A stretch of 64,000 nucleotides of DNA, from the NCBI RefSeq assembly GCF_003063505.1, contig NZ_NERW01000001.1, positions 550,501 through 614,500 on the forward strand. The letters run 5' to 3'. Made by a program: the position numbers and the translations under genes. Below the pieces are notes generated by a model. It was not told the DNA's origin. It saw only the letters and a program-made list of their open reading frames with translations, and did no database searches. Source of the DNA: Limnohabitans sp. T6-20. GTDB lineage: Bacteria > Pseudomonadota > Gammaproteobacteria > Burkholderiales > Burkholderiaceae_C. Shown here in pieces: positions 8,784 to 18,122 of this stretch. Every line of letters begins with the position of its first letter. Position 1 is the stretch's first letter.

Positions 8784-9803
8784 TCACTCGACCTTGATGT
8801 TGGCCGCCTTCACCACACCGGCGTAACGCGACAGGTCCCGCGCCATGTCGCGGCCAAACTTTTCGGGACCGCCGGGGCTGGCGGTGATGCCCAAGGTGTT
8901 CAAGCGTTCGCGCACAGCGGGGTCGTTCAAAACCACATTCAGTTCGGTGTTCAGCTTGTCCACAATCGCCCGTGGCGTTTTGGCCGGAGCCAGCAGGCCC
9001 ACCCAGGAGTTGATGTCGAAGTCAGGCACGCCTGCTTCCATGAAAGTGGGCACATCGGGCATGGACGGCGCACGCTGCGCGCTGGACACCGCCACCGCAT
9101 GCAATTTGCCCGATTTGACGTGCTGAATCGCGCCTGCCACGGCGGTGTAGACCAGTGGAATGGTGCCGCCCAACAAGTCGGTCATGGCTTGGCCGCCACC
9201 TTTGTAGGGGATGTGGGTCAAGTTGGCACCCGTGCGCTGCTTGAGCAATTCGCCTGCGATGTGTGGCGTGCCGCCCGTGCCCGAGGTGCCATACGACAAA
9301 CCGCCCGACTGGGTCTTGGACAAGGCGATCATCTCCTTGAGTGTCTTGGCGGGTACCCCAGGATGCGACACCAAAATCAGGATGGCGTCGCCGATCTTGC
9401 CGATCGGGGCAAAGTCTTTGGCGGTGTCAAAACCCACTTTGGGAAAGACATGCGGGTTGATCACCAAGGTGCCGTCAAAGCCCAGCAGCAGGGTGTAACC
9501 ATCGGGCTCGGCCGAAGCCACCAGTTGCGTGCCGATGTTGCCCGAGGCGCCGGGCTTGTTGTCCACGATCACCTGTTGCCCCAAGCGCTTGGAGAGTTGC
9601 TCTGCAATCAAGCGGCCGCTGGTGTCGGTCACGCCGCCTGTGGCAAAGGGCACCACCAGGCGGATCGGTTTGCTGGGGTAGGCCGATTGCGCATCTGCCG
9701 TGCTTGCACTCAGCGCCAAGCTGCCCAATGCGCCGACCAGCAGACCCGTGCTCAGCATCGTTTGCAGCCATGGGCGTCGTGGCCAGGTTTTCAGGGTTTC
9801 CAT
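8784..9803 (-). CDS. Bug/TctC-type solute-binding protein (first of three)
   Basis: A 339-residue periplasmic binding protein of the Bordetella uptake gene (TctC) family. The signal peptide comprises an RR-containing n-region followed by a hydrophobic stretch ending SASTADAQ. The mature start YPSKPIRLVVPFATGGVTD is the family's ligand-loop motif, and IVDNKPGASGNIGT and SYGTSGTGGTPHI are further conserved parts. ATG at 9803 has GAGGAG nine bases upstream. The membrane subunits TctA/TctB are not adjacent. It shares its strand with the isocitrate-lyase-family gene upstream (47 bases apart), so it may bind a carboxylate metabolised by that cluster. Confidence 0.92.
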   Translation of the reverse strand: METLKTWPRRPWLQTMLSTGLLVGALGSLALSASTADAQSAYPSKPIRLVVPFATGGVTDTSGRLIAEQLSKRLGQQVIVDNKPGASGNIGTQLVASAEPDGYTLLLGFDGTLVINPHVFPKVGFDTAKDFAPIGKIGDAILILVSHPGVPAKTLKEMIALSKTQSGGLSYGTSGTGGTPHIAGELLKQRTGANLTHIPYKGGGQAMTDLLGGTIPLVYTAVAGAIQHVKSGKLHAVAVSSAQRAPSMPDVPTFMEAGVPDFDINSWVGLLAPAKTPRAIVDKLNTELNVVLNDPAVRERLNTLGITASPGGPEKFGRDMARDLSRYAGVVKAANIKVE

Positions 9804-9850
9804 CGTTGTCTCCTCGTTGTATGAATGGGGGCCATAGGCCATGAGAAAAA

Positions 9851-10723
9851 TCAGTCGGTTTCTGCGTAGCGCTTTTCAAAAGCCCACACGTCCTCAAACC
9901 CCATCAGCTTTGTCAGGTCGGCAAAGTCATAGAGCGGTGTGCTGCCCTTGGCCGACGAGCCCGTGTCCTTGAACTGCTGGTACACCTGCGTCATGGCCTG
10001 CACCCCGGCCAGCAAGGCGGTCACGGGGAAGATGGCGATCTTGTAGCCCAGCGCTTCCAGCTCAGGGCGGGTCAACACCGGGGTGCGGCCTTTTTCGACC
10101 ATGTTGGCCACCAAGGGCAAGTCAAAGCTTTGGCCAATGCGGCGCATCTCTTCTTCGGACTCGGGCGACTCGACAAACAAAATGTCGGCCCCGGCTTTGG
10201 CGTAGGCCTCGGCACGGCGCAACGCTTCATCGAGGCCGAGCGTGGTGCGGGCGTCGGTGCGGGCGATGATCAAAAAATCTTTGGACGCGCGCGAGTCCAC
10301 CGCCACCTGGATCTTGCGCACCATGTCGGCCATGGGGATCACGCGGCGGCCTGGGGTGTGGCCGCACTTCTTGGGGAACTCCTGGTCTTCGAGCTGGATC
10401 GCGCAAGCCCCTGCGGCCTCATAGCCCCGGATGGTGTGGCGCATGTTGAGCAAGCCGCCGTAGCCGGTGTCGGCATCGGCAATGAGTGGCGTGCGGGCCA
10501 TGCCCGCCATGGCCGTGACGCGGCCCACCATGTCGCTGTAGGTGGCCAGACCAGCGTCGGGCAGACCCATGTGCGAGGCCACGGTGCCGTAGCCGGTCAT
10601 GTACAGCGCATCAAAGCCGAAGCTGTCGGCCAGACGCAAAGACACCATGTCAAACACACCCGGCGCAACCACCAGACCCGGTTGATTCAAACGCGCACGC
10701 AAAGCAGAGGTTTTGGTATTCAT
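9851..10723 (-). CDS. Isocitrate lyase/PEP mutase family enzyme
   Basis: A 290-residue TIM-barrel enzyme of the PEP mutase/isocitrate lyase superfamily, which makes or breaks C-C or C-P bonds next to a carboxylate. Mg-binding DADTGYGG (residues 83-90), EDQ (112-114) and the catalytic KKCGH (118-122) are intact. The cysteine indicates a lyase (2-methylisocitrate lyase, dimethylmalate lyase or carboxyvinyl-carboxyphosphonate-like) rather than an oxaloacetate decarboxylase. It diverges from the SDR gene and leads the Bug-protein gene. The exact substrate is unresolved. Confidence 0.88.
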   Translation of the reverse strand: MNTKTSALRARLNQPGLVVAPGVFDMVSLRLADSFGFDALYMTGYGTVASHMGLPDAGLATYSDMVGRVTAMAGMARTPLIADADTGYGGLLNMRHTIRGYEAAGACAIQLEDQEFPKKCGHTPGRRVIPMADMVRKIQVAVDSRASKDFLIIARTDARTTLGLDEALRRAEAYAKAGADILFVESPESEEEMRRIGQSFDLPLVANMVEKGRTPVLTRPELEALGYKIAIFPVTALLAGVQAMTQVYQQFKDTGSSAKGSTPLYDFADLTKLMGFEDVWAFEKRYAETD

Positions 10724-10793
10724 GAGGCAAATTTTGATGAAGAGTGTTTAAATCACGAGATTCAACTCCACTATTTCAGCAGAAGAGAACTCC

Positions 10794-11588
10794 ATGGACC
10801 TGCACCTGCGCGACAAGCATGTTTTGATCACTGGCGGCAGCAAAGGCATTGGCCTGGCTTGCGCCCAAGCCTTTCTTGAAGAGAGCGCCAAGGTGACCCT
10901 GGTGTCGCGTGACGCCGCCAACCTGAACGCCGCCCGGGCCAAGTTGCAAGCCAACTTTGCCGCCGACCGCATCCACACCTTCGCCGCCAATTTGCGCGAT
11001 GCGCAAGCGGCCGTCGTGGCCCTTGATTCGGCCGAAGCCGCGTTTGGTCCGGTTGATGTGTTGGTCAACTCGGCGGGTGCTGCCAAGCGCACGCCCGCAC
11101 CCGAGCTGACGCCCGAAGCCTGGGCCGATGCCATGCAGGCCAAATATTTCACTTACATCCACATGATCGATCCGACCATCAAACGCATGGCCGCTCGTGG
11201 GCAAGGCGCTGTGGTCAACGTGGTGGGCAATGGCGGCAAAGTGGCCAGCCCCATCCACTTGCCGGGCGGCGCAGCCAACGCGGCATTGATGTTGGCCAGC
11301 GCGGGCTTGGCTGCCGCTTATGGCGCGCAAGGCATCCGCGTCAACGCGATCAACCCCGGCCTGACGCTGACCGACCGCTTGCAAGAAGGCATGGCCGCAG
11401 ATGCGCGACTCAAAGGCATCGACACCCAAGAAGCCATGGCACAAGCCGTGGGCAAAATTCCTTTGGGTCGCATGGCTGCACCCCAAGAAATTGCCCATGC
11501 TGTGGTGTTTCTGGCCTCGTCCAAAGCCAGTTACATCACCGGCATTTGCATGAGCATGGACGGCGCACTGAACCCGATCGTGGTCTAG
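10794..11588 (+). CDS. SDR-family protein lacking the usual catalytic residues
   Basis: A 264-residue Rossmann-fold protein of the short-chain dehydrogenase/reductase family. The cofactor loop ITGGSKGIG (residues 12-20) and VNSAG (91-95) are normal. Where the catalytic Ser and the YxxxK pair are expected, it reads VNVVGNGG and LPGGAAN: Gly145, Gly158 and Asn162 stand in place of Ser, Tyr and Lys. It may be a divergent dehydrogenase using other residues, or a non-catalytic homologue. It diverges from the isocitrate-lyase-family gene across 70 bases. Confidence 0.88.
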   Translation: MDLHLRDKHVLITGGSKGIGLACAQAFLEESAKVTLVSRDAANLNAARAKLQANFAADRIHTFAANLRDAQAAVVALDSAEAAFGPVDVLVNSAGAAKRTPAPELTPEAWADAMQAKYFTYIHMIDPTIKRMAARGQGAVVNVVGNGGKVASPIHLPGGAANAALMLASAGLAAAYGAQGIRVNAINPGLTLTDRLQEGMAADARLKGIDTQEAMAQAVGKIPLGRMAAPQEIAHAVVFLASSKASYITGICMSMDGALNPIVV

Positions 11589-11664
11589 CAGACAGACTCA
11601 GGCTGGCCCCGTGTCATGCTGGGTCTGCCACCGCCCTTTCCGTTTTTCAAGACCCACAAAAACC

Positions 11665-12246
11665 ATGACCATTTCCCAAGCACGGGCGCAGCGCCTGCAG
11701 GACATTCCGCGCCAATGCCTGGCCTCTGCCTTGTGGGTCTGGCTGGCCCTGACGGGTATTGCACAGGCAGAGCTGGCACCGCTGCAAACGGTGCCCTCGG
11801 TCGATGTGCCGCGCTACATGGGCACCTGGTACGAGATCGCAAAATACCCCAACTGGTTTCAAAAGAAGTGCACCAGCAGCACGCAGGCCACCTACAGCCT
11901 GCAAGCCGATGGCCGGGTGCAAGTGCTCAACCGCTGCAAAACCGACAAGGCCGAGTGGAGCGAAGCACTGGGGGCCGCTCGGCAAATTGGCGGGCCGACC
12001 TCGGCGCAGCTCAAGGTGCGTTTTACGCCCGAATGGCTGTCGTTCATCCCCATGGTTTGGGGCGATTACTGGATCATCGATCTGGACCCGCAATACCAGT
12101 GGGTGCTGGTGAGCGAGCCCCGACGCGAATACCTCTGGGTCCTGTCGCGCACGCCCCAAATGCCCACAGCCACTTACCAGCAGCTGCAGAGCAAACTGGT
12201 GGCCTTGGGTTTTGACTTGAACCGGCTCCAGCTCAGCCCACCTTGA
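11665..12246 (+). CDS. Bacterial lipocalin (Blc-like)
   Basis: A 193-residue lipocalin with an N-terminal signal (hydrophobic core LASALWVWLALTGIAQA), probably periplasmic. The absence of a clear lipobox suggests it is not a classic Blc lipoprotein. The lipocalin signature GTWYEIAKYPNWFQKKC is at about residues 52-68, and the C-terminal strands YWIIDLDPQYQWVLVSEP and EYLWVLSRTP are typical. Bacterial lipocalins bind fatty acids or lysophospholipids during envelope stress. ATG at 11665 is chosen because it directly precedes the signal peptide. It lies 76 bases behind the SDR gene. Confidence 0.9.
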   Translation: MTISQARAQRLQDIPRQCLASALWVWLALTGIAQAELAPLQTVPSVDVPRYMGTWYEIAKYPNWFQKKCTSSTQATYSLQADGRVQVLNRCKTDKAEWSEALGAARQIGGPTSAQLKVRFTPEWLSFIPMVWGDYWIIDLDPQYQWVLVSEPRREYLWVLSRTPQMPTATYQQLQSKLVALGFDLNRLQLSPP

Positions 12247-12279
12247 AAGCCACGCGCGGAGGCTGGAGGGCCTCGGCCA

Positions 12280-12708
12280 TCAAGGCACCTGAATCGTTTC
12301 CAGGTATTTGAGCAAAGACACGATGCGGTTGCGTGCAGACCACTCGGCCGTGCGTGGCGAATCGCCCGGCTGCGTCATGGCACGAGCCTTGAACTCATTG
12401 CCCCAAACAGGCATTTCACGCGAACCGTGCGGACCGATCTCGCCCGACCACCGTCCGTCGATCACTTCCCACATCAACTCCTGAGGAAATGCGCCGCCGT
12501 TGCGCCGCGCAATCGTGGTCAGATCCGACGGGGGCTTGACCAAAAACGACTGCACGGGGCCATCGCCTTTGCCGGATACGCCATGGCAGCTGGCGCAGTT
12601 TTCCTTGAAATCGGCACGACCCAGACCGACCGATGTTTGTGCCCACGATGTGGCGGTGACGCTCAAAATGCTGGCGATCACGGCTTGGCTGATGGTGTTG
12701 TTTTTCAT
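12280..12708 (-). CDS. Small secreted c-type cytochrome
   Basis: A 142-residue monohaem cytochrome c. A signal peptide (about residues 1-23, ending SWAQ) is followed by the haem-attachment motif CASCH at about residue 38. MPVWG probably supplies the distal Met ligand. It is a class I periplasmic electron carrier. The start has the ribosome-binding site AGGAGCCAAC. It converges on the lipocalin gene and no oxidase or dehydrogenase partner is adjacent, so its electron donor is unknown. Confidence 0.88.
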   Translation of the reverse strand: MKNNTISQAVIASILSVTATSWAQTSVGLGRADFKENCASCHGVSGKGDGPVQSFLVKPPSDLTTIARRNGGAFPQELMWEVIDGRWSGEIGPHGSREMPVWGNEFKARAMTQPGDSPRTAEWSARNRIVSLLKYLETIQVP

Positions 12709-12842
12709 GTTGGCTCCTGCTGTTTGGATGGAGCCTCATGATCGAAAAATCAGCACGGTGCGTCTGTGTGCTGTCGCGCTAAAAACAGCACTTCGGGATA
12801 CCTTTAAACCAGTACGCCCATGCCTTCAAGGCGCGCGAAAAT

Positions 12843-13508
12843 TCAATTCAGTGTGCCGCCACCCATGGCCAGATCGGCCAGGCCTTGCTGCCGGTGCGCC
12901 ACCAACAAAGCCAGCGCCCGCTGCGCCGCCGCCACCTGAACACTGACAGGCCAGCTGGGCAAGCTGGGGCCTGGCCAGCCAGCGGCCTGTTCGGGCAAAA
13001 GCGGCAAGTGCACAAACCCGCTGTGCACACCTTGCCCTGCCAGCGTGTGCTGCAAGGCATAAAAAACCTGGTTGCAAACAAAGGTGCCGGCCGTTTGCGA
13101 CACCGAGGCCGCAAAGCCCGACGCTCGCAAACCCGACACCAGCGCCTTGATAGGCAAGGTGCTGAAATAAGCCGCCGGGCCACCCGCGATCACCGGCACA
13201 TCGATGGGTTGGTCCCCCGCGTTGTCGGGGATGCGCGCATCCATCACATTGATCGCCACACGCTCGACCGAAAAATCGCAGCGCCCTTCGGCTTGGCCCA
13301 GCGCCAGCACGATGTCGGGGCGGTGGTTTGCCAGCGCATCCTGCAAAGCAGGCAGCGCCTGCGCAAACACGCAGGGCAACTGCACCGCCACAAGCTGTGC
13401 ATCCTGCGCACCGTCCTGCGAAGTGCCTTGCAAAGCACGCGCCACCTCCCAAGACGGGTTCAGGCTTTGCCCGCCAAAAGGCTCAAAGCCCGTGACCAGA
13501 ATGCGCAT
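12843..13508 (-). CDS. pcp: Pyroglutamyl-peptidase I
   Basis: A 221-residue cysteine peptidase (family C15) removing N-terminal pyroglutamate from peptides in the cytoplasm. The N-terminus MRILVTGFEPFGGQSLNPSWE is the family hallmark. The catalytic Cys lies in GTFVCNQVFYAL, the His in HSGFVHLPLLPEQ, and the Glu in the GQAEGR region. Length is normal. ATG at 13508 is preferred over the adjacent in-frame GTG. It follows the semialdehyde dehydrogenase gene by 14 bases on the same strand, so the two are probably co-transcribed. Confidence 0.93.
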   Translation of the reverse strand: MRILVTGFEPFGGQSLNPSWEVARALQGTSQDGAQDAQLVAVQLPCVFAQALPALQDALANHRPDIVLALGQAEGRCDFSVERVAINVMDARIPDNAGDQPIDVPVIAGGPAAYFSTLPIKALVSGLRASGFAASVSQTAGTFVCNQVFYALQHTLAGQGVHSGFVHLPLLPEQAAGWPGPSLPSWPVSVQVAAAQRALALLVAHRQQGLADLAMGGGTLN

Positions 13509-13522
13509 CACCGCCCAACCTT

Positions 13523-14959
13523 TCAGGCGTTGAAAATCGACACCGTCTTGGTGTTGAGGTAGGCCTCAAGCGCCTCCGGGCCGCCTTCAGAACCGTAGCC
13601 CGAATCCTTGATGCCGCCAAAGGGCAACTCGGGCCAAGGCGCGGCAGGCTGGTTGACCCACAGCATGCCCACTTCCAGGCGCTGGCTCAGCAGGTGCGAA
13701 GTCTTGAGCGAGTTGGTGAAGGCGTAACCCGACAAACCAAAGGGCAGGCGGTTGGCCTCGGCAATGGCGTCTTCGATTTTTTCGAACGAACGGATGGCAG
13801 CGATCGGGCCAAAGGGCTCGTTGTTCACCACATCGGCATCGAGCGGCACATGCGACAAGACCGTGGGCGCAAAAAAGTGGCCTTGTGTGCCAATGCGTTC
13901 GCCGCCGGTGAGCACCTTGGCACCTTTGGCGCGGGCGTCTTGCATGATGGCCTGCATGGCCACCAATCGGCGCTCGTTGGCCAAGGGGCCCATCTGGGTG
14001 CCTGCGGTCAGGCCATCGCCCACCTTGAGCGACTCGGCGTGTGCGGCCAGCAAGCGGGCAAATTCGTCGGCAATTTTGTGGTGCACCAAAAAGCGGGTGG
14101 GCGAAATGCAGACCTGGCCCGCATTGCGGAACTTGGCAGCGCCTGCCGTTTTGACAGCCAACGCGATGTCGCCATCTTCGGCCACGATGACTGGGGCGTG
14201 GCCACCCAACTCCATGGTCACGCGCTTCATGTGCTGACCGGCCAGTGCCGCCAATTGCTTGCCGACAGGTGTAGAGCCAGTGAAGGTGATTTTGCGGATC
14301 AGGGGGTGCGCGATCAGGTATTGGGAGATGTCAGCGGGTGTGCCGTAGACCAAACCGATGACGCCTTCAGGCACGCCAGCGTCGTGGAATGCACGGATCA
14401 ACTCGGCGGGCGATGCTGGCGTTTCTTCGGGCGCCTTGACGATGATCGAGCAGCCCGTGGCCAATGCGGCCGACATTTTGCGCACCACTTGGTTGACCGG
14501 GAAGTTCCAAGGCGTGAACGCAGCCACAGGCCCCAGCGGTTGCTTGAGCACCTGTTGCTGCACGTTGATGTTGCGTGGCGGCACGATGCGCCCATACACA
14601 CGGCGGCCTTCCTCGGCAAACCACTCGATGATGTCAGCCGCTGACATGGCTTCGACTTTGGCTTCGGCCAAGGGCTTGCCTTGTTCTTGCGTGAGCAATT
14701 CGGCAATTTGCGGCGCGCGCTCGCGCATCAGGGCAGCGGCTTTGCGCATGATGGCGCTGCGCTCGTTGGCGGGTGTGTCGCGCCAGATTTCAAAACCCTT
14801 TTGCGCAGCTTGCGCTGCACGCTCCAGATCGGGCACGCCCGCGTGCGCCAAGCGGCCGATTTCGGTGCCGGTGGCGGGGTTGAACACGGGCAGGGTGCGG
14901 CCGTCTGCGGCATCACACCACTGGCCACTGATGAAGAGTTGGGTGTTGGGGTAAGTCAT
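13523..14959 (-). CDS. NAD(P)-dependent succinate-semialdehyde dehydrogenase
   Basis: A 478-residue aldehyde dehydrogenase oxidising an aldehyde acid (succinate semialdehyde or a close relative) to the acid. Visible are the cofactor motif [11 protein letters not shown], the general-base segment [13 protein letters not shown] and the nucleophile segment [12 protein letters not shown]. The start [14 protein letters not shown] at 14959 is preferred because the long upstream extension in the same frame overlaps the LysR gene and lacks homology. Closest types are GabD and alpha-ketoglutarate semialdehyde dehydrogenases. No aminotransferase is nearby to settle the substrate. Confidence 0.9.
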   Translation of the reverse strand: MTYPNTQLFISGQWCDAADGRTLPVFNPATGTEIGRLAHAGVPDLERAAQAAQKGFEIWRDTPANERSAIMRKAAALMRERAPQIAELLTQEQGKPLAEAKVEAMSAADIIEWFAEEGRRVYGRIVPPRNINVQQQVLKQPLGPVAAFTPWNFPVNQVVRKMSAALATGCSIIVKAPEETPASPAELIRAFHDAGVPEGVIGLVYGTPADISQYLIAHPLIRKITFTGSTPVGKQLAALAGQHMKRVTMELGGHAPVIVAEDGDIALAVKTAGAAKFRNAGQVCISPTRFLVHHKIADEFARLLAAHAESLKVGDGLTAGTQMGPLANERRLVAMQAIMQDARAKGAKVLTGGERIGTQGHFFAPTVLSHVPLDADVVNNEPFGPIAAIRSFEKIEDAIAEANRLPFGLSGYAFTNSLKTSHLLSQRLEVGMLWVNQPAAPWPELPFGGIKDSGYGSEGGPEALEAYLNTKTVSIFNA

Positions 14960-15098
14960 GTTTTTTCCTGAAATCGGTTGCCGGGGGTTTCCGGGGAAAG
15001 GCTGCCCGGACAGAGGCCAAATTGTGGCCGGATTTCGCGCCCCAGCGGTCAACCCCGGGACAGACCCCAAGCCGTACAGGACATTCGGTGCAAGGGGT

Positions 15099-15986
15099 TT
15101 ACACCGGGCGCAAGAACCTGGCCAGATGTTCCAGCAACACATTGACCCGGTGCGGGATGTAGCGGTTGCTGGGCAACACCGCGTAAATGCCCAAAGCGGG
15201 TGCCTCAAAGGCCGACAGAATTTGCACCACCTCGTGCTTGGCCAGAAAGGGGTCGGCGATGAAGTCCGGTTGCAGCGTGATGCCCATGCCACGCGCCGCC
15301 GCCTGCGTCAGGGCCAAGCCATTGTTGGCACGAATTCGACCGCGCACGGGGAATTGCTGCACCCGCCCATCCACCTGAAAAGGCCAAGTCGCGGAGTTCA
15401 TGGACATCGAATACACCAGGCACTCGTGGTGGGCCAGGGCTTGCGGGTGCAACGGCTCGCCGTGTTCTGACAGGTAGCTGGGCGATGCCAGCGTGAGCAA
15501 ACGCACTGTGCCCAGGTGGCGCACGATATCGCCCGGCTGCAAATCGGCGGTGATGCGGATGGACAGGTCGATGCCCTCCTCAATGAGGTTGGCGCGCTGG
15601 TCCGAGAAATCCATCATCAGCTCGATGTGAGGCTGCGCCTGCGCAAATTCGAGCAACGCGGGCATGAGCCGCTGCAAGCCGAAACTGATCGGCAAACCCA
15701 AACGGATGCGGCCACGAGGAACAGCGTTTTCTTCGTCCAGGCTGGACTCGGCAGCGTCCACCATGTTCAGGATAACGCGGCACTTTTCCAGATAAGCGGC
15801 ACCTGCAGCGGTCAAGGTCAGGCTGCGTGTGCTGCGGGTGATCAGCTTGATGCGCAGGTGCTTTTCGAGTGCGGCAATCTGGCGCGTGACCACCGAGCGG
15901 GCCACCTGCAATTGGTCGGCAACCGCAGTAAAGCTGCCCGCTTCAGCCACCCGCACAAAGATTTGCATCGCATCAAGTTTGTCCAT
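15099..15986 (-). CDS. LysR family transcriptional regulator
   Basis: A 295-residue LysR-type regulator. The N-terminal helix-turn-helix ([20 protein letters not shown], then [19 protein letters not shown]) is followed by a periplasmic-binding-protein-like effector domain. ATG at 15986 replaces a TTG three codons upstream that lies in the putative binding site. It is divergent from the DODA-type dioxygenase gene, with a T-N11-A box between them, so that dioxygenase is its likely target. The semialdehyde dehydrogenase gene follows on the same strand after 139 bases. Confidence 0.92.
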   Translation of the reverse strand: MDKLDAMQIFVRVAEAGSFTAVADQLQVARSVVTRQIAALEKHLRIKLITRSTRSLTLTAAGAAYLEKCRVILNMVDAAESSLDEENAVPRGRIRLGLPISFGLQRLMPALLEFAQAQPHIELMMDFSDQRANLIEEGIDLSIRITADLQPGDIVRHLGTVRLLTLASPSYLSEHGEPLHPQALAHHECLVYSMSMNSATWPFQVDGRVQQFPVRGRIRANNGLALTQAAARGMGITLQPDFIADPFLAKHEVVQILSAFEAPALGIYAVLPSNRYIPHRVNVLLEHLARFLRPV

Positions 15987-15988
15987 TG

Positions 15989-16003
15989 TTGCCAATTGTG
16001 CAA
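15989..16003. promoter_or_regulatory. LysR-type T-N11-A box
   Basis: TTGCCAATTGTGCAA is a perfect TTGC-N7-GCAA inverted repeat (extended by G and C to 15988-16004), the canonical LTTR binding pattern. It lies immediately upstream of the LysR ATG and within the divergent promoter region of the dioxygenase gene, fitting autoregulation plus target control. Confidence 0.6.
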
Positions 16004-16124
16004 CAAATATTTGCTCATTGGCTACTTTTTCAAATCAGATGATCGGCCTACAGTTCAACCCGTCGCAGCCCCAAGTCCTGCTTGCCGCTGTCACTTTGAC
16101 CCACCCTTTTCGAGCCCAACCACC

Positions 16125-16910
16125 ATGCCTGCCCGCCGCTCCGTTCTTTTTGTCCCCCACGGTTCACCGATGTTTGCCCTGCACCCAGGCGCTGCAGGCG
16201 CGGCCATGAGCCAGATCGCCGCAGCCATGGACACGCCGCGCGCCATCGTGGTGGTCAGCCCGCATTGGGAAACAGCGCTGCCCACCGTAGGCACGGCCAC
16301 CCAACTGCAGACCATCCACGATTTTGGTGGCTTCGATCCGCGCCTGTACGACATGCAATACCCCGCCACCGGCTGCCCCGAAGTCGCCGCCCAGGTGATA
16401 GCCGCACTGCAATCCGCAGGCCTGCCCGTGGCGCAAGACGCCCAACGCGGCTTGGACCACGGCGCCTGGATTCCGCTGCGCCAGATGTTCCCCGACGCCG
16501 ACATCCCCGTGGTGCCGCTGTCGGTGCAAAGCCACCAGGGCCCTGAGCACGCTTACCGCGTGGGCCAGGCGCTGGCGTCTCTGGCAGCGCACAACATCCT
16601 GGTCATTGCCTCCGGCAACATCACCCACAATCTGCGCGACTTCATGATGGTCAGCATGCAAGGCGGCGCCACACCGGCGTATGTGCAGGCCTTTGCCGAC
16701 TGGATTCACACCCACATGGTGCAGCGCGATGTGCCCGGCCTGCTGGCTTACCGCCAACAAGTCACGGGGCAGCGCGCTCACCCCACCGACGAACACCTGT
16801 TGCCGCTGTTCACCGCTTTAGGCGCTGCGGGCGCTGACGCACAGCCCGAGGCGTTTTTCCGGGGCATCAGTGACCATGTGATTGCCATGGATGGCTACAC
16901 ATTCCACTGA
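16125..16910 (+). CDS. DODA-type extradiol ring-cleavage dioxygenase (YgiD-like)
   Basis: A 261-residue class III extradiol dioxygenase of the 4,5-DOPA dioxygenase (YgiD) type. Metal-binding His residues are visible in FVPHGSPM (His12), VVSPHWETA and SGNITHNLRD, and DHGAW matches the family's active-site His. ATG at 16125 is chosen because MPARRSVLFVPHGSP aligns with family N-termini. The open frame upstream runs through the intergenic region and LysR. Its substrate is probably a catechol. It precedes the cytochrome b561 gene closely. Confidence 0.88.
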   Translation: MPARRSVLFVPHGSPMFALHPGAAGAAMSQIAAAMDTPRAIVVVSPHWETALPTVGTATQLQTIHDFGGFDPRLYDMQYPATGCPEVAAQVIAALQSAGLPVAQDAQRGLDHGAWIPLRQMFPDADIPVVPLSVQSHQGPEHAYRVGQALASLAAHNILVIASGNITHNLRDFMMVSMQGGATPAYVQAFADWIHTHMVQRDVPGLLAYRQQVTGQRAHPTDEHLLPLFTALGAAGADAQPEAFFRGISDHVIAMDGYTFH

Positions 16911-16931
16911 AATTTGGCAAAGGAACACCCT

Positions 16932-17489
16932 ATGAGCACCCCCACCACTGCGCACTACACCCGCACCGCCAAAAGCCTGCACTGGCTGATGGCCCTGATG
17001 ATTTTTGGCCTGCTGGCCCTGGGCTTTTACATGAGCGACCTGCCTCTGTCGCCCGAGAAGTTGCAGTACTACTCGTGGCACAAATGGGCTGGCGTGAGCG
17101 TGTTCATGCTGGTCTGGCTGCGCCTGCTGTGGCGCGCCACGCACCGCCCGCCCGCCATGCCGGACCACATGCCCGCCCACATGCAATGGGCCGCCCACGC
17201 AGGGCACGCCCTGCTGTATGTGCTGATGATCGCCATCCCCTTGAGTGGCTGGTTGATGAGTTCGGCCAAGGGCGTGCAGACCGTCTGGTTTGGCGTGCTG
17301 CCCATCCCCGACCTGCTGGCCAAAGACAAGGAACTGGGCAAAAGCCTGGCCGAGTTGCACGAAGCCCTGAGCATCGGTTTGCTGCTGCTGATCGCAGGCC
17401 ACGCTGCGGCTGCGTTTTTCCACCACTTTTTTCACAAAGACGACACGCTGCGCCGCATGCTGCCCGGTCGTCGCACTTCTGACCAATGA
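16932..17489 (+). CDS. Cytochrome b561 family membrane protein
   Basis: A 185-residue inner-membrane di-haem cytochrome b with four hydrophobic helices. Likely haem-ligating His residues are in KSLHWLMALM, YYSWHKWAGV, HAGHALLYVL and ELHEALSIG. ATG at 16932 follows AAAGGAACACCCT. An upstream TTG is less likely. It is followed after 7 bases by the first YceI gene, a pairing frequent in proteobacteria, where the b561 protein may exchange electrons with quinones near the isoprenoid-binding YceI protein. That role is inferred. Confidence 0.9.
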   Translation: MSTPTTAHYTRTAKSLHWLMALMIFGLLALGFYMSDLPLSPEKLQYYSWHKWAGVSVFMLVWLRLLWRATHRPPAMPDHMPAHMQWAAHAGHALLYVLMIAIPLSGWLMSSAKGVQTVWFGVLPIPDLLAKDKELGKSLAELHEALSIGLLLLIAGHAAAAFFHHFFHKDDTLRRMLPGRRTSDQ

Positions 17490-17496
17490 GGAACCC

Positions 17497-18063
17497 ATGA
17501 ACACCGTTTTGAAAACCCTGCTGGCTTTGTCTATGAGCGCACTGGCGCTGCAAGCCCACGCCGCGCCTTACCAGGCCATCGTGCCCGCCAAAAGCAGCGT
17601 CACCTTCAGCTACAAGCAAATGGGCGTGGCCATGGATGGCCGCTTCAAGAAATTTGCCGCCCAAGTGAACTTCGACCCGGCCAAAGCCGAGCAAGCCAAA
17701 GCCAGCTTTGAAGTCGATCTGGCCAGCGTGGACGCAGGCTCCAGCGAAGCCGATGACGAAGTCGTGACCAAGTCGTGGTTCAACGCTGCCGCCTTTCCCA
17801 AAGCCCAGTTTGTGGCCAAGCAGATCAAGCAAACCGCACCCAACCAATACGAAGTGCAAGGCACGCTCAGCATCAAGGGCCTGACCCGCGACGTGAAGTT
17901 CCCCATGAAGCACACCGCCCAAGGCAAAGACGGCTTGCTGACCGGAAGCTTCACGATGAAACGCGCCGACTACACCATCGGCGAAGGCATGTGGGCGAAG
18001 TTCGATGTGGTCGCCAATGACATCCAGGTTACTTTTTTCATCACCGCTCAATTGAGCAAATAA
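17497..18063 (+). CDS. YceI family periplasmic protein (first copy)
   Basis: A 188-residue secreted lipocalin-like YceI protein. Signal peptide residues 1-22 end in AHA, then the barrel begins YQAIVPAKSSVTFSYKQMGV. Family members bind polyisoprenoid lipids. The start has GAGGAACCC upstream. It differs clearly from the second copy downstream in the loop regions, so the pair arose by an old duplication or separate acquisition. It lies in the same operon as the b561 gene. Confidence 0.92.
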   Translation: MNTVLKTLLALSMSALALQAHAAPYQAIVPAKSSVTFSYKQMGVAMDGRFKKFAAQVNFDPAKAEQAKASFEVDLASVDAGSSEADDEVVTKSWFNAAAFPKAQFVAKQIKQTAPNQYEVQGTLSIKGLTRDVKFPMKHTAQGKDGLLTGSFTMKRADYTIGEGMWAKFDVVANDIQVTFFITAQLSK

Positions 18064-18122
18064 ACCAGGCCTCGGCTTGACATCTCTCTCACTTTTTCTT
18101 TTTAATCCAAAGGAGTTTTCCC

